Below, piece after piece: positions 27,186 through 35,164 of a stretch of 64,000 bases of DNA. Below the pieces are notes generated by a model that did no database searches, was not told the origin of the DNA, and was given only the letters and a program-made list of their open reading frames with translations. Source of the DNA: Symbiodinium natans (Eukaryota > Sar > Dinophyceae > Suessiales > Symbiodiniaceae); contig CAJNDS010000694.1 of the NCBI GenBank assembly GCA_905221605.1, positions 23,830-87,829 of the forward strand. Direction: 5' to 3'. Numbering within the stretch: the first letter of the stretch is position 1; every line of letters begins with the position of its first letter. The translations under genes and the position numbers were made by a program.

Positions 27186-30100
27186 CTGAGATCAGGCGCG
27201 TCTTCCAAGCGAGCCTCCCTGGAGTTTCTGTGGCTGTCAGGGGTTGTTGGGGTCCGTTTGAGGATACCGACGGGCTTGCCTCGCATTTCGATTGCGGGGC
27301 CGGCAGGCTCGCAGGGACCAAGAAGATCAAGCGGATCAGGGTCGACTTGCTTACTTCGTGTGCCAAGGTTCTTAGGGAAGCTTCGGGGTTTCGTCCGCAG
27401 TTCCTCGTAGGACTTGGACAAGGCGGGCTGGTCACAGCCGTCCTTAGGTGGCCTTTGGTTGTTGAGCTCACGCTCCAAGCAAGGAACCTGCAGCGCAAAG
27501 AAGCTAGGGCTGTAGGAGAGGCTTGGGCAGGCATCAAGGCTATCTGGGCGGTGCGGCCACGCCTTTGGCGCACGCAGCAAGGCCACTTGGAAGTGGCCGA
27601 GGCTTGTCCGGAACTCAAGAAGGATTTTCCGGAGCCTCCCCTGCGAGGTTTTGGGATCGTAGGGAAGCAGGCATTGGGGGCGGAAGTTCTGCGGTCCTTG
27701 AGGTTGGACGCGGTTCGTTCCATCGATGATGCCAGCATTAGAGGGATGCTGGACGAGCCGTCACGACCCCTCTGGGACCACGAGGGTCTATGCATCTGCG
27801 GCAAGCGGACCTACCTGTTTTCTCGCTGCCCAGCCTGCATCGAGAAAGAGGCAGTCGATACCTCGGTAGAGATAGCCGAGCGGGAGGAGCTCGAACCTCC
27901 GCTTGAGGGCGACCTTGAGGCCCATGAGGTGGGCCTAGAGGTCAACTCCGTCCTTGCGACCTTGGATAGGACAGGAGGTTTGTTTAGGGTTAGGTCCTCA
28001 ACCATCCAGCAATGGGCGGTAGGGTTCAGGACTACGCCCAAGGATGCTCCCGTTCCCACAGCATATGGCATGCTGAGTGGGAAGATATGGAAGAAGGGCC
28101 ATTCCATGAAGCTCAGCCTCGGCTCCCAGCACAAGGATCTTTCCAAGTGGGGCGATGTGAAGCCTTACTGGACCACATGGGTGGTTAGAGAAGATGGTGC
28201 TGTGGTGGCGGGGCACAACTGCTCGCCCCTGGATGCGGTTCAGGGCGACATCGTCGTGCATTGGTCGTCAGTGGTGAACTGGCACGGCCACAGACATGTC
28301 GTGAATGAGCAGTGCGAAGTGCTCTGGAGGTCTAAGGGCAAAGAGGTTGCCTTAGACCCCTCCTTCGGCAAGCTGATAGCCCTTGTGGGTAGGGTTACTC
28401 AGGTCATTGGCTGGCGGGCAACCGGAGAAGCCTCGGATCCCCGCAGTTCTACCCGGCAGGCGTCAAGGGTCCTTGCTCTATTCTCTGCGTCCAATGAGGG
28501 CGTAGAAGGGCATTGGACCGCGGGCGCTATCAGTCGCGGGAAGAATGCCAATGAGTGCAGGCTGAAGGGTAGAGTTTTGGCGTTTATGGGTGAGGAGCAC
28601 AAGGGCCCTGCTGTGGTTCTAGAGCTCGTCAGCCATAGCCCTATCCTGTGCATTTGGGACCATTCCTCAACCAAGGTCAAGGTCGAGTTTAAGGGCGGTG
28701 TTCCGTCTTTGAGCCTGGCCGCGGGGGAGGACGAAAATCGTCGCGAACAGCTTGCGGTCGAGGCGAGGGACGCGGCGAACATTTCGGAGTTCCGAGTCAC
28801 GGGATCCCTTCGTACGGCGTGGTACGAGGGCCAGCGGCGCGATCCCTCATTGGCGGGCTCGATTCGCAAGCCGGAGCCGCCGATGGTGATATCCGGAGAC
28901 GGGTTGCTGGAGCGCGAAGTGACCCTCAGGACGGGTCAAACCGTCGTCGTCCCAGTGGTTCCCAACGGGGCTGCGGGCGCGAATGGGGTGACCTGGCGCC
29001 GCGCCTGCTACAATTCAGTCCACTGTGGAGTCCTTGGGGCCCATAGGTCTGCCGAGGTTACCATCAAACTGCTGGAGAGGGCAGTCTGGTGGCCCGATTT
29101 GGAGAAAGATGTGCGGACCTGGGTCGCCAAGTGTCTCGCCTGCATTAAAGGCCGCTCTCGACCGACGAAGGTTGAAGCTCGTGCGGTCAAGTGTGGCGCC
29201 GAGACATGCTGGCAGGAAGTCAGCGTGGACTGTGAAGGTCCGAACCGAGAGGACAGGGAGGGGCATAGGTACTCGCTTACGTACTTCGATTGCCTCAGTC
29301 ATGCTGTCCTCCTCGAGCCGATGAGGTCTCTGACTCATGCTGAAGTCAGGAGGGCGTTCGTGCGCTGTGTGCTTCGCAGCAGGACGATCCCGAGCCTCAT
29401 CAGGTCGGATAGAGGGCCAGAGTTCAAGAATGCGCTCATGGCAGAACTCAGCGCTATGCTTGGGACCGAGTGGCGGTTCAGCGCGCCCTTGAGGCCTTGT
29501 GAGTTGGGCGCAAACGAGCGAGTCCACCAAGAAGTTCAAAAGGTGCTGGGGGCGGTCGTCAGGCAAGTCGGCGCCTCCCTTTCCGAAGCTTGGTCGGATT
29601 GGCTCGTGGTGGCGGAGTACGTCATAGATAACACTCCGGGACCCCACGGGTATACCCCGAGGGACCTAGAGCGGAGCTGGTCGCTCGCTCTACCACTTGA
29701 AAAGGACGTCCTGCGAGACGCCTTGCAGTTTGAACCCATCTCTGATTGGGCTCGGAGCCAGTTTAAGCAGTTCTCGGAACTAGCTGCTGCGGTCCGAGAG
29801 CACTGGACGCGGTCTTCAGAAGCGCGGGCGAAACTTGCAAATCGCCATAGGCGCACTGTGGACCTTAAGCCAGGCGACCGAGTGGTCTGGAACGCTCCGA
29901 GGGCCCGTTCAGAGGGGGCGGGTCGTGTGCCTTGGAAACCGGGTCTGACCGGCCCCTGGCGCGTGTTGGAAGTCAAGGGCCACAGGCTCACCTTGGAGCC
30001 CGTGTCGATGGAGTCGGGGGGTACTTCTTCCGCCCGGCGCGGCCCGATGGAGGCGCACGCAGAAGACTGCATTCTTGTTCCTGCGGATGCAGATGGCGCG

Positions 30101-33100
30101 GAATCCCGCGAGCCGGTCGTCTTTGAAGACGATGAAACCGGCGGGGACGGCTCGTCTCGCCCCAGCTTAGGGCAGCAGGTTCAAGGCGACGCCAAGCAGG
30201 TGGAGTTCACGCTGACCAGGCGCGGGAGGGACTTCGTCCTCCGCCTTGGTGACCGCATTGCCTATCGGGGTGTAGGTGGAGGCCCGAAGGTGTGCAGGTT
30301 AGGGCGGGTCACGCAGGTGGATGCGGCCCGTGCACAGGTCGGCGTCCATCGCTATCTCCCCGACGCCAGCGGGGTTCGCGTCAAATGGCGGCTTGCATAT
30401 ATCGCCGAGGACGGAGCGCTCACGCTTTCAGAGGGGACCCGTCCGGCCCATGAAGCGGTTTCCGTGAAGGAAATCATTTCCAAAATCGACCTAAACCGCG
30501 ACGGCGTGCTTGCTGCAGCCTCGGCCAGAAAGTTGGACAAGGGGGCGTATTCGTTGCAGGACAGGACCCTCGAGCGAGCGTCTCGTGCCGGCACGAGTGT
30601 GCTCTCGATCCGAGAGGCCCTCGCGGACCTCTTGGTCGCGGAACCCCGCGCGTTGCAGCCTAGGGCTTCCCCAGAGTCGGGTGCTGTCGAGAGTTGGTTC
30701 CGGCAGTATTTCCTTGGTGGGGTTGCTGATGTCTTAGAGGTTGCTTGGGGTGACGCGGTCGTTTCCTCCGACGCGGCGAGGAGGCGCGGGTACAGGGTCG
30801 TTCCCGCTTTTGTGCAAGGCAAGCAGGCCTACGGGATCACCTGGAACCTGGCCGCGGAAGAGCACTTAGAGGCCATTAGCGGCGCTGTTCTGCGCACAGA
30901 GCCGAAGGTGCTCGTGATTGGGCTTGAGGGCAAGAATGTGCCCCGGGCTTTCCTCCAGCTAGTCGTCCGGTGTGCGCAGGAACGCACGCGCGCGGGCGCC
31001 CACGTCGCGCTGCGTTTGCAGGCGCAAAAAGGCGAGTGGGAACCTTGGCGGCTAGAGGAGTGGGGCGCCTTGTTTGGGACGCTCGCAGAGCCACGCTGGC
31101 CTTGGGCTTTCGTGCGGGCTGACATGTGCCAGTTCGCGCGGGCCAGTGGCCGCGGCAACCTCGTTGAGAGCGGGGCCCTGTGGCTCGCCGATTTCAGCCT
31201 AGAATCGGTAGGTTTGAGGTGTAGTAGGCCGGATGCGTTGGGCGCAGTGCGGCACAAGCACTTTGAGCGCGCGCAAGCTGACTACAACCTCATAGGAGCG
31301 GCTTTCTGCGCCTCGCTCCAGGACCTTGGTCTGAGGGGCGCAGAAGAGCTGTGCACCGCTGCAGTTGAAAGCTTTCCAGCCACTGCGGGTGCAGATAGCG
31401 CCGCGGCTGCGCCACCGCCCTCTCCAGTCGTTCCCCTCCCGGACGTGCGGTCGGGCGAGGACCTCACGCCAGCAGAGCGTGCGGAGCTGGATAAGGAGGT
31501 GGATAAGTATGCCGCGGAGAAGGAAGCGTTTTGGCGGACCAAGGCGGACGCCAAGGACTGGGATTCCGTCCGGGCTGACCTTGAGGTCTATGCTCTTGCG
31601 GGCGAGAAGGTCGCGGAGGATCCTAGGCGCACCGAGGCCTATAGAGACCTCGTATGGTCGGGTTTGAAGATCGAGCCTGGACCAACCAGACCAGGGCTGA
31701 CCGATGCTGATATCGCAGCCGTCAGGGAGGTCATACGGCGAAAGGCCGCTGGGTTCTGGGTGGAGGACACCACCAGGACCACGGTCAGGAAGTTCGCCCA
31801 TGACTGCATCCCCACCGGGCCGCCGGTCTCGTCCCAGCCTCACAGTCTGAGGGGCGAGTCCGCGCAATGGGTCGACGACAAGCTTGAAGAAGAATGCAAG
31901 CGGGGTCAGTTGATCCGCGGCAGCTCGGCTTGGGGATCTGCGCCGTTTCCGACCAAGGAAATGCCCAGCTACAAGCGGCATAGGAAGCGACGCTTGGTGG
32001 TTGACTACCGCCGCGTGAATGCCCGAATTAAGCGCTCCACGTACTATTGTCGGCGGGGCAGCGATGTGCTCGCCGCCGCAGTAGGTTCGGTTTGGTATAC
32101 CTTCGTGGATGCGGTTAGTGGGTTTAATCAGATTAGGAACACCAAGCGTGCTCGCGAGGTGTTGGCCATTGTGGCAAGATCAGGGAAATATCTCCCTGTC
32201 GGCCTCACCTTTGGCCCGATTAACGGCCCAGATGATTTCAACTTTGTGGTTGATAGGGCCTATGCCCCCGGCAGAGGTAGGCGCCTTAAGTATACTAAGG
32301 AGTGGATAGCCTACGTGGATGATCTTACTGTTAGGACGGGTAGGGTCATTGATGGGCAGTTTTTCACTGATGCCCAAGCCGAGGGGGCGGTGCGCGAAGC
32401 GTGCGCCAAGGGGGCAGTCGCGGCTCCGCAGAGCGCGTCGTCTGCTCTTGAAGCCTTAGGCGTTCGCGGTGCGCACAACTCCAAGCGCGCGAACCATGAC
32501 GCGGCGCGCTCGGACCAGAATCACCCCACGCGCGTTCTGATGCTCAGGATGTTGGGGCTGTTCGGGTGTTTCTGTGTTCAGGGCGGGTGTTTTTGGGGCG
32601 GGCCGTTTCCCAGGTCGCCGGTCTGCGGGCAGAAGGATTTTTCGTCGTTCGTCGCGTGCAGCTTCGTTCGTGTGTCCCGCAGCCAGTGTGTAGGAAGCAG
32701 GCCTAGAGGTTCGGTCCAAGGTCGAAGCAGAAGCCGTAGGAGCCTTAAAGCCCCGACCATAAGGAAACTCCCCAAACCCCCGCCGCAGCGGTTCAAGTGT
32801 GTTGTAGAGCCTAGGGTAGGTAGTCCCTCCCCGCTTTCGTGCCTGTGCACTGCGCCCCGCTGCGGGTCGCGACCAGACCGCGCGGGAGCGACCGATCGGT
32901 CGCCCGGACCTTCGTGGTCAACCACAAGGCCCCGCTGCGGGCCGTGCCCTGGCCGCGCGGGAGCGGCTGCCTACCACTACTGCACACCGGCCCCTTGCAG
33001 CGGGCCGTGTCCTGGCCGCTCAAGGGCGCGTCAGGTTTCCCTCGCCCATCGGAGGTCCAGCAAAGCCGCGGGCCTCAGTGCCGCGATGGGTGGAGGAGGG

Positions 33101-33253
33101 TCTAAGGGCAGGGGCAAAAGCAAGAGCCCAGGCCCTGAGGGCCGGAAGGGCCCGCCCACGATAGACGACGTGCAGCGCCTGCTAGTCCGATGCATGCGGC
33201 ACGGCGAAGAGGCCGGTTCGGTCCGGGCGGCCTCTACCCGGTTGATGAGTTGA
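27104..33253 (+). CDS. ORF2: integrase - chromatin/DNA-binding region - RT N-terminal half
   Basis: About 2050 residues from the first ATG at 27104. The frame is open from 27035 and overlaps ORF1 by 150 bases in the -1 frame, so expression may use -1 frameshifting. The integrase HHCC finger starts at about residue 640 (HCGVLGAHRS, then CLAC). The DDE core has Asp 709 (VSVDCEG), Asp 769 (SDRGPEF) and Glu 805 (ANERVHQ), exactly D-x35-E. An SH3-like segment follows (PGDRVVWNAP). At about 1620-1740 lie RT fingers and palm: RLVVDYRRVN, FVDAVSGFNQI (motif A, Asp 1669), LPVGLTFGPINGPDDF (motif B) and YVDD (Asp 1739-1740). The last 250 residues are Arg/Pro/Cys-rich and probably not coding. Confidence 0.8.
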   Translation: MCVVAALPVRVMVVFDYARWKEQDAELTEIRRVFQASLPGVSVAVRGCWGPFEDTDGLASHFDCGAGRLAGTKKIKRIRVDLLTSCAKVLREASGFRPQFLVGLGQGGLVTAVLRWPLVVELTLQARNLQRKEARAVGEAWAGIKAIWAVRPRLWRTQQGHLEVAEACPELKKDFPEPPLRGFGIVGKQALGAEVLRSLRLDAVRSIDDASIRGMLDEPSRPLWDHEGLCICGKRTYLFSRCPACIEKEAVDTSVEIAEREELEPPLEGDLEAHEVGLEVNSVLATLDRTGGLFRVRSSTIQQWAVGFRTTPKDAPVPTAYGMLSGKIWKKGHSMKLSLGSQHKDLSKWGDVKPYWTTWVVREDGAVVAGHNCSPLDAVQGDIVVHWSSVVNWHGHRHVVNEQCEVLWRSKGKEVALDPSFGKLIALVGRVTQVIGWRATGEASDPRSSTRQASRVLALFSASNEGVEGHWTAGAISRGKNANECRLKGRVLAFMGEEHKGPAVVLELVSHSPILCIWDHSSTKVKVEFKGGVPSLSLAAGEDENRREQLAVEARDAANISEFRVTGSLRTAWYEGQRRDPSLAGSIRKPEPPMVISGDGLLEREVTLRTGQTVVVPVVPNGAAGANGVTWRRACYNSVHCGVLGAHRSAEVTIKLLERAVWWPDLEKDVRTWVAKCLACIKGRSRPTKVEARAVKCGAETCWQEVSVDCEGPNREDREGHRYSLTYFDCLSHAVLLEPMRSLTHAEVRRAFVRCVLRSRTIPSLIRSDRGPEFKNALMAELSAMLGTEWRFSAPLRPCELGANERVHQEVQKVLGAVVRQVGASLSEAWSDWLVVAEYVIDNTPGPHGYTPRDLERSWSLALPLEKDVLRDALQFEPISDWARSQFKQFSELAAAVREHWTRSSEARAKLANRHRRTVDLKPGDRVVWNAPRARSEGAGRVPWKPGLTGPWRVLEVKGHRLTLEPVSMESGGTSSARRGPMEAHAEDCILVPADADGAESREPVVFEDDETGGDGSSRPSLGQQVQGDAKQVEFTLTRRGRDFVLRLGDRIAYRGVGGGPKVCRLGRVTQVDAARAQVGVHRYLPDASGVRVKWRLAYIAEDGALTLSEGTRPAHEAVSVKEIISKIDLNRDGVLAAASARKLDKGAYSLQDRTLERASRAGTSVLSIREALADLLVAEPRALQPRASPESGAVESWFRQYFLGGVADVLEVAWGDAVVSSDAARRRGYRVVPAFVQGKQAYGITWNLAAEEHLEAISGAVLRTEPKVLVIGLEGKNVPRAFLQLVVRCAQERTRAGAHVALRLQAQKGEWEPWRLEEWGALFGTLAEPRWPWAFVRADMCQFARASGRGNLVESGALWLADFSLESVGLRCSRPDALGAVRHKHFERAQADYNLIGAAFCASLQDLGLRGAEELCTAAVESFPATAGADSAAAAPPPSPVVPLPDVRSGEDLTPAERAELDKEVDKYAAEKEAFWRTKADAKDWDSVRADLEVYALAGEKVAEDPRRTEAYRDLVWSGLKIEPGPTRPGLTDADIAAVREVIRRKAAGFWVEDTTRTTVRKFAHDCIPTGPPVSSQPHSLRGESAQWVDDKLEEECKRGQLIRGSSAWGSAPFPTKEMPSYKRHRKRRLVVDYRRVNARIKRSTYYCRRGSDVLAAAVGSVWYTFVDAVSGFNQIRNTKRAREVLAIVARSGKYLPVGLTFGPINGPDDFNFVVDRAYAPGRGRRLKYTKEWIAYVDDLTVRTGRVIDGQFFTDAQAEGAVREACAKGAVAAPQSASSALEALGVRGAHNSKRANHDAARSDQNHPTRVLMLRMLGLFGCFCVQGGCFWGGPFPRSPVCGQKDFSSFVACSFVRVSRSQCVGSRPRGSVQGRSRSRRSLKAPTIRKLPKPPPQRFKCVVEPRVGSPSPLSCLCTAPRCGSRPDRAGATDRSPGPSWSTTRPRCGPCPGRAGAAAYHYCTPAPCSGPCPGRSRARQVSLAHRRSSKAAGLSAAMGGGGSKGRGKSKSPGPEGRKGPPTIDDVQRLLVRCMRHGEEAGSVRAASTRLMS
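32862..33021 (+). repeat. Cluster of three copies of a 22-bp hairpin motif
   Basis: Copies start at 32862, 32937 and 33000. The family core reads CCGTGtCCTGG, flanked by GCGG on the left and CGCGG on the right, so CGG-CC and GG-CCG pair around a loop of about 7 bases. Other copies in this element start at 21871, 22926, 27074, 33941, 37048 and 38044. They occur in both coding and non-coding parts, always on the plus strand. The 32520-33084 interval around the cluster shows no convincing protein and probably separates ORF2 from the Tpt1-like gene. Confidence 0.6.
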
Positions 33254-33775
33254 TCGAGCAACTCGGGATCACCATCAACCAGTACAACCAGGCGGTCGCG
33301 CACGACGCCAGCCAGCGGAAACCGAGGTTGGACACCTCGCACGCTGGTTTCCTTCGTGCCTTCCAAGGCCACTCTGCCGATTGTGGCCATCCGATGGGGT
33401 TCATGATGGAGGGCCTAAGTGAGACGGCCATCGACGACCTCATCCGTCAGTATGGCCCGGCCATGTGGCACGGCACGGACTTGCATGTCGTGCCAAGCCT
33501 GTTGCAGAACGGCCTTGATCCCCGGCGGCGGGCCGGGAGGCCGCCTCGGGGTTCACTACGTCCTAGGACACTGCCCCACGCAGTGGGAGGACGGAAGGCG
33601 CGGGTTCGGCCGCGGATCGACTTGCATAGTCGAGGTCCGACTGGCGGTCCTGCGGGACGCCGGAGTGCCCATCTATGCAGGAGCGGATGGGGTGGCCCTC
33701 ACTGGCCAGATTAGGGCCACCGGCATTTCCCGCATCTGGGCACTCCCCAGGGGCTCGCCTGTCTACTCAGACTAA
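33085..33775 (+). pseudogene. Tpt1/KptA-like RNA 2'-phosphotransferase region, frameshifted
   Basis: It starts at ATG 33085 (MGGGGSKGRGKSKS, in the ORF2 frame). A KptA-like N-terminal half follows, with VQRLLVRCMRHGEE, then in the next frame LYPVDELIEQLG and FLRAFQGHS. The phrase RA-QGHS and the Arg-His pair are typical of Tpt1/KptA. A C-terminal half in the ADP-ribosyltransferase style has WHGTDLHVVPSLLQNGL, then after another frame change GVHYVLGH, and IYAGADGVALTGQI. Tpt1 removes the 2'-phosphate left at tRNA splice junctions using NAD+. The reading changes frame near 33230 and again near 33530, and ends at TAA 33773. A Tpt1-like gene in an LTR retrotransposon is not something I know of. 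Confidence 0.6.
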
Positions 33776-35164
33776 GTGGATAGGTTGGTCTTGCGTGTCG
33801 ACCTAAAGAGTTTAGGCGACTCCAGTGCGGGCCCCAACCCGCCGTTGGGGCGAGGACCGAAACTGGGCACGGTCCAAGCGTCCCAAGCTGCTGCGGCCAG
33901 CAGTGGCGCGGCGAGCTCCTCGACGGTTGTGCTGGCCCCTGCGGGTCGTGTCATGGCCGCGGGGGCCGCCCAACCTGTGACCCCTCCTAAGGCCGCGCCT
34001 AAGGCCAAAGGGCGTCCCCTAGGGACTCCTAGGACTTCGATCGTGCCAGCGAAGCCCAAGGTGTACCCTAGGCGCAACATCCCGGGCCCCAATGTCCTCG
34101 AGCCCGAGGACTCGCTCGAGGAAGAGGCAGCCCAAGCAGCTGAAGGTGTCGAGGAAGATAGTTCCAGCTCGGATCTTCCCGACACGCGGGCGCCTCCAGC
34201 CGCGGTCAGAGTGAAGGAGGACGAGGAGCCCGCTAGTGGGGCCCAGGCCGAGAGCGCAGAGGAAGGAGTCCTCGTGCTCGGCCAGTCTGTGGTCACCAGC
34301 GCGAAGGAATACCTCGCGCGGTCCGAAGCTCTTCTTAGAGCGCAGAAGCTCCAGTCCAGAATACTGGAGGTTGCGGGAACTGCGATGGTGAAGCTGGAGA
34401 AGATCACCAAGCGTGAGGAGTCCCTCAAAACGCTGCGCCGAGAGGGAGAGAGTCGGGCGGCCGGGGAAGGCGCCGACGGGGAAGAGGTGTCTGACGATGG
34501 TCAGGACGCCCCCGGGGCTGCGGGGTCGAGCACTTCCGCCAGGCCTTCGGGAGGCGGGACTGCCCAGTCCGCCTCAGCCTCAGAGGAGCCTCGCCCCAAC
34601 GCTGACGGCCACTACGGATGTTCCGCTCCGGGATGCGGGCTCGCCTTTGAGTCGCTGGTGCAGTACCACTTGCATCAGGCGGCCTGCCATGGCGCCTCTC
34701 TTCCGCCCAACCTGGGAATCAGCCCCTCCGCACCTCTTGACCCTTTTCGTCAGGACTGGCGGGGACGGCTGTTCCGCCGAGGAAAGGACGGTGGGTATGG
34801 GGAGGTGCCCATGCTCCGAGTGATTAGGTACCACAAAGCCAACGGGTGCGATCACTCGAGAGTCCCGCTCCTGAGGCGAGGGGACCGAATCCAGCTTGAG
34901 GATGGATCGCACCACATCTTTGGTGGTGATGGTGGAGCCATCCGCCGGGGTGGCTTCGCGACGACCCCGAGCTGGACCCCCCTGGTGCTCCAGAGGGAAG
35001 CGATGGAGGGTCCACGCCCAAGAGCGAGCCCACGGAGGAGGCCGTGCCCGAGCCTCCGCGGAAGGCCGCTCCGCGCGGGCGGGCCCTCGAGCCGCCGAAG
35101 GGCGACGTCCAGCGACGCCTGGCCGAGCGTCGCTCCAAGCGAGACTACTCGCCGGACCTGGTGA
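33776..35164 (+). CDS. Accessory ORF with C2H2 finger, 462 codons
   Basis: The frame is directly continuous with the Tpt1-like region but separated from it by the single stop TAA at 33773-33775. The first ATG is at 33953, so either readthrough or internal initiation is needed. The first half is Pro/Ala/Ser/Glu-rich and disordered. A classical C2H2 finger pattern (YGCSAPGCGLAF followed by QYHLHQAACH) lies about two-thirds along. It continues naturally to about 34980 (FGGDGGAIRRGGFATTP) and then loses sense. The sensible reading moves to the -1 frame, the frame of the next ORF. Function unknown; it may be a nucleic-acid-binding accessory protein. Confidence 0.5.
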   Translation: MDRLVLRVDLKSLGDSSAGPNPPLGRGPKLGTVQASQAAAASSGAASSSTVVLAPAGRVMAAGAAQPVTPPKAAPKAKGRPLGTPRTSIVPAKPKVYPRRNIPGPNVLEPEDSLEEEAAQAAEGVEEDSSSSDLPDTRAPPAAVRVKEDEEPASGAQAESAEEGVLVLGQSVVTSAKEYLARSEALLRAQKLQSRILEVAGTAMVKLEKITKREESLKTLRREGESRAAGEGADGEEVSDDGQDAPGAAGSSTSARPSGGGTAQSASASEEPRPNADGHYGCSAPGCGLAFESLVQYHLHQAACHGASLPPNLGISPSAPLDPFRQDWRGRLFRRGKDGGYGEVPMLRVIRYHKANGCDHSRVPLLRRGDRIQLEDGSHHIFGGDGGAIRRGGFATTPSWTPLVLQREAMEGPRPRASPRRRPCPSLRGRPLRAGGPSSRRRATSSDAWPSVAPSETTRRTW

